From assembly GCA_030144725.1 (NCBI GenBank), contig JASKMD010000005.1, positions 3,289,596 to 3,353,595 of the forward strand: a DNA stretch of 64,000 nt. Reading direction: 5' to 3'. The first letter of the stretch is position 1; the number at the start of each line of letters is the position of its first letter. The notes under the pieces were generated by a model. The model saw only the letters and a list, made by a program, of their open reading frames with translations, made no database searches and was not told where the DNA came from. The position numbers and the translations under genes are program-made. Shown piece after piece: positions 58,101-64,000 of this stretch. The DNA is from Haematococcus lacustris (Eukaryota > Chlorophyta > Chlorophyceae > Chlamydomonadales > Haematococcaceae).

Positions 58101-58325
58101 GCCGGTAGCTCGCCAGCGCTGGGTACGGCGCCCCCACCCAGCCTGCCAGTCAGTGCTGCAGCTGCTGCTGGGGAGGCCGGAGGCAAGGCCACGCCTGCGG
58201 GTGTCATTGCAGGAGCAGTGGTGGGCAGCGTGGTGGGTGCGACAGTGCTGGCTGCAGTGGTGCTGCTGGCGGTCAAGGCGGTCATGGCGGCAAACGCTGT
58301 GGCTCCTACACCGCTGGTCGTGTAG
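26048..58325 (+). CDS. PKHD1L1: Giant fibrocystin/PKHD1L1-like membrane protein
   Basis: An 83-exon gene over 32 kb. Hand-built exons sum to 13,188 nt (4395 aa), about the size of animal fibrocystin-L, and phase closes at all 82 junctions. Order: signal peptide, IPT/TIG repeats, PA14-like region, Pro-rich linker, more IPT/TIG, second PA14-like region, IPT/TIG, G8, beta-helix, second G8, beta-helix, stalk, one transmembrane helix (about 4356-4379) and a 16-residue tail. The paired G8 plus beta-helix with upstream IPT repeats is specific to the fibrocystin family. The protein should be a large type I surface glycoprotein with many N-X-S/T sites. Human fibrocystin is a ciliary protein mutated in polycystic kidney disease; a flagellar-surface role here is inference. 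Introns 17, 22 and 35 use GC donors. The join inside exon 41 is least certain. Exon coordinates are in the block entries that follow. Confidence 0.93.
26795..28156 (+). other. Exons 5-8: IPT/TIG-like repeat 2
   Basis: Exons 26795-26861, 26999-27068, 27259-27405, 28045-28156 (residues 114-245). AGPPGQQMTIYGR opens the domain and cysteines recur in pairs as in the first repeat. A LINE fragment sits 13 bp inside intron 7. The donor segment of exon 8 is duplicated 57 bp downstream (28213). Confidence 0.82.
27406..27612 (-). mobile_element. LINE 3'-end copy with 13-bp target duplication, in intron 7
   Basis: A roughly 181-bp 5'-truncated copy of the dispersed element (27419-27599), antisense to the gene. 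It is flanked by GTAAGGGACCAGC at 27406-27418 and 27600-27612. The left duplication is the splice donor of exon 7. Confidence 0.88.
28567..28827 (+). other. Exon 9: IPT/TIG repeat 3
   Basis: Residues 246-332 in one exon, with SLSPSTGSTAGGTLLTLTGK and a paired Cys pattern (VACAV, LTCIT). Confidence 0.88.
28962..30323 (+). other. Exons 10-13: PA14-like region 1
   Basis: Exons 28962-29112, 29366-29542, 29942-30041, 30228-30323 (residues 333-507). WTLHSKAFFIAPTAGNYSF followed by VNADDIAML is the typical PA14 core, a sugar-binding or adhesion fold also found in fibrocystin-L. Confidence 0.8.
30736..31353 (+). other. Exon 14: beta-rich segment with HRGP-like Pro/Ser linker
   Basis: Residues 508-713 in a single 618-nt exon. 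The first 110 residues are Thr-rich with several N-glycosylation sites. Residues about 621-668 are almost only Pro and Ser (PPSPQPPTYPPPPSPSPAP), like the hydroxyproline-rich rods of volvocine cell-wall proteins. Confidence 0.82.
31595..33262 (+). other. Exons 15-18
   Basis: Exons 31595-31834, 32214-32318, 32711-32825, 33144-33262 (residues 714-906). No named domain recognised; beta-strand-rich with NxS/T sites. The exon 17 donor reads GGCAG|GCAAGG, and phase demands this GC donor. Confidence 0.75.
32485..32584. repeat. 20-bp tandem repeat x5 in intron 16
   Basis: Five identical copies of AGCCCCAGCTACCCTCACTT. Confidence 0.97.
34235..34279 (-). mobile_element. 23-bp stub of the LINE 3' end with 11-bp target duplication
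   Basis: CCACGCATCAG occurs at 34235-34245 and 34269-34279. Between them lie only the terminal 23 bases of the element. It is in intron 20. Confidence 0.8.
36565..37035 (-). mobile_element. LINE 3'-end copy (about 441 bp) in intron 25
   Basis: Antisense copy at about 36580-37020, longer than the 27.4-kb copy. It is flanked by AAGCTGGCCTCCAGC (36565-36579) and AAGCTGGCCTTCAGC (37021-37035), one mismatch apart, read as a 15-bp target duplication. Confidence 0.78.
38606..39810 (+). other. Exons 30-33: PA14-like region 2
   Basis: Exons 38606-38715, 39006-39140, 39268-39357, 39606-39810 (residues 1563-1742). NFYATRFTWYQQIAAASNYT followed by FWVNADDQSGLAVDD matches the PA14 core, and VEYAGAAYLAVQW the closing strands. 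Confidence 0.8.
40072..42892 (+). other. Exons 34-40: further IPT/TIG repeats
   Basis: Exons 40072-40169, 40245-40417, 40650-40767, 41042-41185, 41426-41532, 41867-42015, 42161-42892 (residues 1743-2249). Signatures include PAVGSLFGGFTTTVQGWGF, VTPAVTSLAGGLVASLTGPG and MTPTRGSSAGGTRLTF. Exon 35 ends ATCAG|GCAAGG (GC donor). The 732-nt exon 40 holds two repeats. Confidence 0.83.
40493..40625 (-). mobile_element. Degenerate LINE 3'-region copy in intron 35
   Basis: Shares the blocks GGTGTTCTGTCTTTGTGGTG, CATGGCATGGGTGCCTACC and GGCAAACATGCACTGA with other copies but lacks the terminal motif and shows more changes, so it is probably older. Confidence 0.6.
43008..44684 (+). other. Exons 41-45: first G8 domain
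   Basis: Exons 43008-43252, 43401-43442, 43718-43854, 44024-44289, 44575-44684 (residues 2250-2516). WGGLDPPGPGDSVVIPTST, then VKGGNLSIGS and LPLYGAKVLAVRDGHVNLHG, show the ordered glycines that define G8 domains. The Leu-rich stretch early in exon 41 is odd and may hide a small intron between about 43019 and 43155. Confidence 0.87.
43517..43640 (-). mobile_element. LINE 3'-end copy in intron 42
   Basis: Starts AGCACCTTGGCTCTTAACC and follows the consensus for about 75 bp before diverging. No clear target duplication was found. Confidence 0.65.
44877..47565 (+). other. Exons 46-57: first parallel beta-helix region
   Basis: Exons 44877-45148, 45365-45438, 45577-45689, 45778-45818, 45902-45950, 46048-46123, 46251-46269, 46397-46463, 46599-46664, 46848-46914, 47066-47271, 47452-47565 (residues 2517-2904). 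Motifs such as LHWHLHGD, AVTIHGTFGVLLSNNVAYNT, GHTFFLEDG and NKFYGLRIHPEW are shared with G8-associated beta-helix proteins (fibrocystin-L, CEMIP, TMEM2). Exon 52 is a 19-nt microexon. Confidence 0.88.
47793..49568 (+). other. Exons 58-63: inter-G8 segment
   Basis: Exons 47793-48140, 48243-48330, 48546-48648, 49000-49131, 49322-49370, 49507-49568 (residues 2905-3165). Includes the conserved-looking GMTWHSSITTDMF and DYWLHWDVF. Confidence 0.82.
48335..48417. repeat. GTGGCTTGCAACC tandem repeat in intron 59
   Basis: About five imperfect copies of a 13-15-bp unit, starting at the exon 59 donor region. Confidence 0.9.
49722..50988 (+). other. Exons 64-66: second G8 domain
   Basis: Exons 49722-50139, 50487-50663, 50854-50988 (residues 3165-3408). 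WSNPSTWLDASLPLPQPGDN followed by VTIPYGWNLVIDV is the G8 opening; GGGRLSLWGQPVGQRWLKL closes it. Confidence 0.88.
51195..54983 (+). other. Exons 67-76: second beta-helix region
   Basis: Exons 51195-51331, 51565-51759, 51996-52124, 52468-52569, 52775-52908, 53133-53445, 53671-53761, 53888-53996, 54305-54398, 54722-54983 (residues 3409-3930). Short strands with GNxLLHG, GNTVQGN and FRNNTAHSALAGLWL are typical beta-helix rungs, followed by a Cys-containing segment (CTACTSISPAGRDTGCPS). Confidence 0.85.
55083..55240 (-). mobile_element. LINE coding-end fragment with CTG expansion, intron 76
   Basis: Similar to 59620-59730 (CACAGCAGGCTGCTGCTGGGCC then CCTTGCCCTTGGCTGG) but with an expanded (CTG)n at about 55120-55150. 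It lacks the 3' UTR part. Confidence 0.6.
55309..57208 (+). other. Exons 77-82: membrane-proximal ectodomain
   Basis: Exons 55309-55432, 55635-55679, 56213-56242, 56392-56485, 56637-56729, 57115-57208 (residues 3931-4090). Includes ARFFVFLDD-like RFVFLDDAGR and NFLTSEMVVKLVGNQPLEIR. Exon 79 is only 30 nt. Confidence 0.8.
55691..55922 (-). mobile_element. LINE 3'-end copy in intron 78
   Basis: Antisense copy at about 55698-55915 starting 12 bp after the exon 78 donor. GACCAAC at 55691-55697 and 55916-55922 may be a 7-bp target duplication. Confidence 0.7.
57408..58325 (+). other. Exon 83: stalk, transmembrane helix and short tail
   Basis: Residues 4091-4395 in one 918-nt exon. It opens with a conserved-looking FIASLATVLNIAPSRLRIAQ and VVPGSAQVTYQI. 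An Ala/Pro/Ser-rich stalk has a second proline run (57720-57815). One hydrophobic helix follows (about 4356-4379, VIAGAVVGSVVGATVLAAVV...) and a 16-residue tail ending AVAPTPLVV. Stop codon TAG at 58323-58325. Confidence 0.9.
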
Positions 58326-59370
58326 GAGGGACCTGCTCAGGATCTTAGCAGCCGCTGAGAATTTGTTATCAGCATTTGTATCCCATGTCATGCAAGCCAT
58401 GCATGCATACATCGTACCTCAGTGTGGCCATGCATGCTTACTTCAGGCACACATACACCACATTTGCGTCCCTCATCATCACTACTTCCTTTTCTCCCGC
58501 ATACCTTACTGCATGTGTCATCATTGGCACAACACGCATCCCTTGGTGGTTTTGGATTTGGAAACTTTTATCTTCAGTCGAACCACAGTGAGTCACTCTC
58601 ATTCGCTGTACTGACACTCATCACCCTTGCATTGACCAAGCGAGCTCAGTGGTTGGGGCATACTGCTTAAGACACACCCTCCCCACACACATCCCTCGAG
58701 CACACCACCAGCATCGCGTGGCGTGCAAAACAGAGGCAAACACCTCGACAAGCATTAGCATGTGCAACTTCACATCATTACTGTGTGCCGCGCTGCATAC
58801 CATTTACGCGCATTGATCAGCAATGACCTGTTCTGGCTCGGTCACCACAATCAGCCTACGGATCCGGACCACTGCATGAATAAGGGCGGATGGGCTGCCA
58901 GTTCACACAGAACCGATGGCAAGCCTCAAGAGCAGCAGGCTGCCAGCATGCAAGTGGCAATAGCAACAGGGTCATGTAGTGGGAGGGTGGCGGAGCATAA
59001 CGTGGCACCATGGTGCAAGGGTACATGGAGATGGTCGACATGGGTAATTTTTGTGGGAGGAGATGTTATTAAATGCATCGCTACTGTGCTTCCTCCATGC
59101 TTAGTTTGATGCCAATGACTTTGCCGAAGGCTAAAACTAAATCAAGTACATTTACAAGCCATGTGGTGTAAGTGGAATGCATGTATGTGGTTGCATTCAG
59201 CCGTCACTAGTGCCCCGTCACATGAACGTGGCTGGTGCTGGTGCTGCATAGGGACTCAAACCAGGCCACAGCGCATGCTCACAACGCGACATGGTACAGA
59301 TCTGGTACAGATCACACACAAAGAAGTCGTATTCTTCAGCCGTCACTAGTCTGAAACGACAAAGCCTTAC
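58326..59370 (+). other. 3' UTR and downstream flank of the fibrocystin-like gene
   Basis: No coding region. TGTAA at 59167-59171 could be the poly(A) signal, giving a 3' UTR of about 850 nt. A 16-bp direct repeat TTCAGCCGTCACTAGT occurs at 59196-59211 and 59335-59350. Confidence 0.4.
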
Positions 59371-59990
59371 AGCACCTTGGCTCTCAACCTTGAGCCTTCA
59401 TTGCAGTCGAACACTCATTGTGGACCCATACAAAACGGCGTTTTGTCTGTGTTGTGTCCCCCTTCACAAGGCATGCTCATGGCTTATACATGGCATACAC
59501 ATGGTCATGGTCGCCTACCGCCTACAGCATTGCCTGACCCGTTAGGGCTACACCGTAGAGTTGGCATGGAAAACATGCACTGATAGTGAGTTGATAACAG
59601 CTCAAAGGGGGCACACACTACTGTGCCACAGCAGGCTGCTGCTGGGCCTTGGGTGGCTTGTCTCGCACCCGCTTGAAGCCAAGGCTTGGGTACACCTTGC
59701 CCTTGGCTGGCAGCTTCCCTTGCTCTAGCGTGGGGCCTGTGGGGGCTTGCGGGGGGCCACTACCGGGCACCACATCATGCCCCGCACTGGCTGGTCACGC
59801 AGCTGGCTCCAGGCTGGGCGCACAAGGCGCTGTTCAACCTGCCCTGCTGGGGGCTTCCAGTCCACAGGCCTGGTGGCCCTGCGTATGTTCAGATGCCTCT
59901 CGCAGGGCTGCTGGCCGTTCACTGCGTCGGACATTTTCCCCCCCGCCGATCCCGCCTCGATTGCGGACCGAATAGGGGGGCCGACGCCGA
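59371..59990 (-). mobile_element. Longest LINE 3' fragment, with coding tail
   Basis: On the minus strand a coding-like stretch (about 59930-59640) ends LPAKGKVYPSLGFKRVRDKP...AQQQPAVAQ and a TAG. It is followed by about 260 bp of 3' UTR finishing GTTGAGAGCCAAGGTGCT at 59371. The other copies in this window are pieces of this. The protein family was not identified, and the 5' limit near 59990 is approximate. Confidence 0.6.
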
Positions 59991-60025
59991 CTGATATCGG
60001 CCCAGTGTGTCGATGGGGTAAGCTG

Positions 60026-60168
60026 TCGATTCGATGGGGGTATCGATTTTTGTGGTTTCGAGGCATGATCGAGGCATGTTTTAGGCATGTTCGAGGCATG
60101 TTTGAGTCATGTTCGAGGCATGTTTGAGGCACTTTCGAGTCGGCTCCATCCATCGATTCGATGGGGGA
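60026..60168. repeat. TCGAGGCATGTT tandem array between direct repeats
   Basis: About six imperfect 13-15-bp units (60058-60139) flanked by TCGATTCGATGGGGG copies at 60026-60040 and near 60152-60168. Confidence 0.8.
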
Positions 60169-60179
60169 TTGATGCAGGA

Positions 60180-61048
60180 AACTCATCTATGTTACACTGG
60201 CTTATTGCCGAAGCACAAGATGTTATGCCAAAGTACAAGGCCTAGTGCCAAAGCACAAAGCCTACATCCAAAGCAACAGGCTTGCTGCCATGACATTGGG
60301 CATGCTTCTAGGACTCAAAGCCTGCTGGTCATGCCATGCAGTGCGGCACTAGTACCCTTGTGAGGTGCGCCCTGTGGGCTGTGGGCTCAGCTATAATCCC
60401 TAGCGCCCCGCAACACAACACCAACAACAACAACACCACCACCAACAGCAACATGACCTTAAGATAGGGATGGGATGGGATGGGATAGGGCAGGAGGCCA
60501 GCTGGGCTGGGTGTCAGCTACTTACCGGCAGGTGGTTAGCCACTTCTTAGAGGGGTAGCCACTTCTAGATTGGGCAGGGAGAAGAGGGACAAGAGGGGGC
60601 TTCCTCCTAGCTGCTGGGTAGGGTAGGAGGGAACTTCGATGTCGGGGGAAAGTGAGGGGGAGGGGGGAAATGGGGGCGTAGGAGACTTGGAGGTGTTGGA
60701 GATGGGACAGGGTAGGGTTAGGATTAAGGGGCCAAGGGGTTGGAGTGTGATTGTCAGACCTGCAGCAAGCAAGGGGCATGCTTGTGATCAACAAACAAGG
60801 ACATGCATGACTAGAGGTGGGCAGGCTGGTCAATCACCCCAACAACATTTGCACTCACCTTGGCTCTCGGCTGCTGGCATCCTCCTGCCCAGTATGACTG
60901 CCGCTTTTTCGCCTCCAAGCTACGACTCCTGGCTGTGTCTCTAGGCTGCGTTCCTTGGCTGCTTGTTGGCTCCTGGCTGCAAGGTAGGGTAGAGAGATCA
61001 GCTGACTCCTGACTTTTCGCGCCCTTCCACAACTGCCACACACCTGCC
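60180..61048. other. No gene recognised
   Basis: Mixed moderate-complexity DNA with short G-rich runs. Open frames on either strand lack domain signals. A (GGGAT)-like run lies at 60468-60488. Confidence 0.4.
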
Positions 61049-61341
61049 GGGGAGGGGAGGGGAGGGGAGGGGAGGGGAGGGGAGGGGAGGGGAGGGGAGG
61101 GGAGGGGAGGGGAGGGGAGGGGAGGGGAGGGGAGGGGAGGGGAGGGGAGGGGAGGGGAGGGGAGGGGAGGGGAGGGGAGGGGAGGGGAGGGGAGGGGAGG
61201 GGAGGGGAGGGGAGGGGAGGGGAGGGGAGGGGAGGGGAGGGGAGGGGAGGGGAGGGGAGGGGAGGGGAGGGGAGGGGAGGGGAGGGGAGGGGAGGGGAGG
61301 GGAGGGGAGGGGAGGGGAGGGGAGGGAAGGGGGAGGGGAGG
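61049..61341. repeat. (GGGGA)n microsatellite
   Basis: About 55 tandem pentanucleotides, nearly perfect until 61325. G4 runs every five bases make quadruplex formation likely. Frames through it (PLPSP repeats on the minus strand) are artefacts. Confidence 0.97.
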
Positions 61342-61666
61342 TGCTGGTGGGAAAGGGGGATGGGTGTGACCATTAGAACCTGCAGAAAAACAACGGCATG
61401 ACAGCAGTCAGACTAGGTAACAAAGCCACAAAGTTGCAAAGGCTAGCCACTCACCACTCATTCACTTCCTAGGTTGAGTGTGTGAGGGGGGAATGGGGTT
61501 GGGTGTGGGACGAGGGGGGTGGGTGCTGCTCATGGGTGCCGCTCATCGATGCCGCTTCTAACTGCTCCTGGCTGCTCTTGGCTGCTCTGCCAAGCTGCTT
61601 CCCTTGGCTGCACTTCATGGCTTCCAGCTTACGACTGGTCCTGCGCTCCAGGCTCTGCACCTCCAC

Positions 61667-61735
61667 CTGCACCTCCAATCCAGTTCACCTGCACCTCCAA
61701 TCCAGTTCACCTGCACCTCCAATCCAGTTCACCTG
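61667..61735. repeat. 22-bp tandem repeat x3
   Basis: Three copies of CTGCACCTCCAATCCAGTTCAC, less one or two bases at the end. Confidence 0.92.
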
Positions 61736-62300
61736 CAAGCAACCCATGCTACACATTCTTTACCAATTGACTAGTAGCTACTTCGCACCTTCCCGTGCTA
61801 CTTGGCATAAGTCGTGGAGCAGGCCGCGCTCCAGGCGGACGCTCAACCGGAGAAATCTTCTTTACTTCTCTTCTACCTAACTGCACCTCCAGCCACAAGA
61901 TTGATGAGCGCCACCTTGCTCCTCACAGCGCCCTACCATTCTTTCTCGCGCCTCTTGCTCCTTTCGCTCGACCTGGTCGCATGCCTTCTATCGCTGGTGG
62001 GAATCGATGGTGGCGTGTTTGGTCCGGGCTGCTGCTGGCTGGTCCTGGCTGCTAGCTCATCCTGGCTGCTAGCTCATCCTGGCTACTGTGTGCTGTCCTT
62101 CGCGGTTCCTTCGCTTCCTTCGCGCTTCCCTTGCGAAACCTGCATGCAACCTGAAAGTACATAAATCCGTGTTACATAGATGGCCTGCTGGGTTCGCACC
62201 ACCTCTAGTGTGTTTAATACGTTGCCTCAGTAAGTGCGCTGTGTTTATGATGGTTGGGATGACGACCGTTGCCGGTCTCGCCCGTCTCAGCCCATCGGTC
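61736..62300. other. No gene recognised
   Basis: Unique-looking sequence with short direct repeats (GCTAGCTCATCCTGGCT twice near 62051-62085). Open frames show no domain. Confidence 0.4.
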
Positions 62301-62315
62301 GGCAGCTTTCAACCA

Positions 62316-62808
62316 ACTTCGACCGCAATCGACCCTATTTCGATGACCACATCGATTTTGCGACAATCGACAGGTTTCGATGACCTGGGGGGAGTCTCAC
62401 ACGACATATCGACATATTTCGATCAGCTTCGACCGCCTTCGATCGCAATCGATCCTGTTTCGATGACCCCATCGATTTTGCAAAAATCGACAGGTTTCGA
62501 TGACCCGGGGGAAAATGTCCGACGTGCTGAGCTGACCCGGGTGGTGCGGTGCTCATTCACAAGCACCACCCTGCCCCGCCGCTGGTCTGTGCCCCTGGGC
62601 CTGCACACCATCTTGCGGCAGGCCCGCAACGCCGCATCAGCACCCCACCCACCCCTGACGTCGGACATTTTTCCCCGGGTCATCGAAACCTGTCGATTGT
62701 TGCAAAATCGATGGGGTCATCGAAATGGGATCGATTGCGGTCGATGGCGATCGAAGCTGATCGATATTTTGAGTCGGACATTTTCCCTGGGGTATCGAAC
62801 CCGTCGAT
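62316..62808. repeat. TCGAT-rich inverted repeat array
   Basis: Left arm units at about 62316-62392 and 62401-62523 reappear inverted at 62659-62790, around a 135-bp GC-rich spacer (62524-62658). A further inverted unit begins near 62772 and is cut by the assembly gap. Shared blocks are ATCGACAGGTTTCGATGACC and CCCATCGATTTTGCAA. Confidence 0.88.
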
Positions 62809-63308
62809 NNNNNNNNNNNNNNNNNNNNNNNNNNNNNNNNNNNNNNNNNNNNNNNNNNNNNNNNNNNNNNNNNNNNNNNNNNNNNNNNNNNNNNNNNNNN
62901 NNNNNNNNNNNNNNNNNNNNNNNNNNNNNNNNNNNNNNNNNNNNNNNNNNNNNNNNNNNNNNNNNNNNNNNNNNNNNNNNNNNNNNNNNNNNNNNNNNNN
63001 NNNNNNNNNNNNNNNNNNNNNNNNNNNNNNNNNNNNNNNNNNNNNNNNNNNNNNNNNNNNNNNNNNNNNNNNNNNNNNNNNNNNNNNNNNNNNNNNNNNN
63101 NNNNNNNNNNNNNNNNNNNNNNNNNNNNNNNNNNNNNNNNNNNNNNNNNNNNNNNNNNNNNNNNNNNNNNNNNNNNNNNNNNNNNNNNNNNNNNNNNNNN
63201 NNNNNNNNNNNNNNNNNNNNNNNNNNNNNNNNNNNNNNNNNNNNNNNNNNNNNNNNNNNNNNNNNNNNNNNNNNNNNNNNNNNNNNNNNNNNNNNNNNNN
63301 NNNNNNNN
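62809..63308. other. Assembly gap of 500 N
   Basis: Exactly 500 undetermined bases, a conventional placeholder length, placed inside the TCGAT repeat. Open frames drawn across it are meaningless. Confidence 1.
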
Positions 63309-63550
63309 TTGGAGCTTTGGAGCCACTCAGCAGCAGCCAGTCATGGGCAACAGCCAGTTAGTTGTTGGCAGCTTGGACCAGCTGTGAGCAGCTGGGTGCA
63401 TTGTGCGCGTTGAGTTCGTCTGTAGCCCGTGTGATCGCCTTGTGATTGTGCCTTGTCATATACAAGCTAGGCTAGGAGATGACGATGCTAGTTTACCTTG
63501 TCGTTTACCTGCTGGTTGAACCTGCTGCCTACATCCTAAACCAGTTACAT
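63309..63550. other. No gene recognised
   Basis: Unique-looking sequence after the gap without coding signals. Confidence 0.4.
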
Positions 63551-63787
63551 CCTAAACCAGGAGGTTAACTCAGAATTGAACTAGCTTAAATGTGTCGTCG
63601 TTCACCGAGCCTAAAACGAGTTTAGCAGGAGTTCAACTACCAGTTAAACTGGCTGCCATGGTTGAACCTGGTTTGGCGAGCCCCTCGGTAAACCCCGGCC
63701 TGATTCAGTTTAACTCCTGGTTTAATTCCTAAACCAGCAGATTAACTCAGAAATAAACTAGCTTAAATACGTCGTCGTTCACCGAGC
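63551..63787. repeat. Direct-repeat pair rich in AAACCAG/GTTTAAC motifs
   Basis: A 60-bp unit at 63551-63610 (CCTAAACCAGGAGGTTAACT ... GTCGTCGTTCACCGAGC) recurs at 63728-63787 with about 85-90% identity, 177 bp apart. CAGTTTAAC/GTTAAACTG half-sites in both orientations lie between and after the units. Confidence 0.85.
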
Positions 63788-64000
63788 AGTTTAGGCAGTT
63801 AAACGCCTAAACTAGTCGTTTAACTCATGTACCCCTGGTGTAGGGTAATGGGACGTCAACTACCAGGTCCCTGGCTGAGCTGGCTGAGATGCTTAGCGAG
63901 GTAAGGCAGTTCGTGATGCTGTTGCTGCCCTGTTACTTGTGCTGGGGGGGCGCCTGGGCTGGTGGTAGTCCTGGCTGCTGGCTGGACAGCCTGCATTAGC
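63788..64000. other. Window end, no gene recognised
   Basis: Continues with GTTTAAC-type motifs to about 63830, then unique GC-rich DNA. Confidence 0.4.

Noticed and set aside
57698..58285. 195-aa minus-strand Ala/Val/Thr-rich frame
   Set aside because: Antisense shadow of exon 83.
59725..60186. 153-aa minus-strand ORF as a host gene
   Set aside because: Its 3' half is the coding tail of the dispersed LINE and its 5' half is a short tandem repeat.
60855..61373. 172-aa PLPSP-repeat protein on the minus strand
   Set aside because: Entirely the (GGGGA)n repeat; no start context or domain.
62088..63413. Long open frames across the N run
   Set aside because: Undetermined bases contain no stops by definition; the flanks are TCGAT repeat.

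Overview
This is nuclear DNA of a eukaryote, most likely a chlamydomonadalean green alga. The evidence is GC-rich coding DNA, genes cut into dozens of short GT-AG exons, TGTAA as the likely poly(A) signal, a (Ser/Pro)-rich HRGP-like linker in a secreted protein, long CAG/GCAG/GGGGA microsatellites and algal-type LINE and chromovirus copies. The species was not determined. Exons were assembled by hand from splice-site consensus and reading phase; the phase closes at every junction of the three host genes.

1-9054 is a nested transposon cluster. A degenerate LINE (1-1360, resuming at 7878) is split by a nearly intact Ty3/gypsy chromovirus (1361-7877) with two apparently identical 230-bp LTRs and a 5-bp target duplication. 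The chromovirus carries a 345-bp MITE at its protease/RT boundary. Two minus-strand LTR-element remnants follow (LTRs 8459-8659 and 8892-9054). All three LTRs carry a tRNA T-arm-like hairpin and all three elements share a primer-binding site.

9863-20811 (minus) is cytosolic-type methionyl-tRNA synthetase: 20 exons, about 779 aa, with an N-terminal GST-like domain. About 400 bp away, 21209-25481 (plus) encodes a 9-exon, about 383-aa protein with a plastid-transit-like N terminus and a GIY-YIG-like segment.

26048-58325 (plus) is the centrepiece: an 83-exon gene for a protein of about 4395 aa with signal peptide, IPT/TIG repeats, two PA14-like regions, two G8 domains each followed by a beta-helix region, and one C-terminal transmembrane helix. 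This is the architecture of fibrocystin/fibrocystin-L (PKHD1/PKHD1L1). Its introns hold several antisense 3'-end fragments of one LINE family, some with clear target duplications.

58326-64000 shows no convincing gene. It holds the 3' flank, another LINE fragment, simple repeats, a TCGAT-rich inverted repeat that runs into a 500-N gap (62809-63308), and a direct-repeat pair near 63.6 kb.
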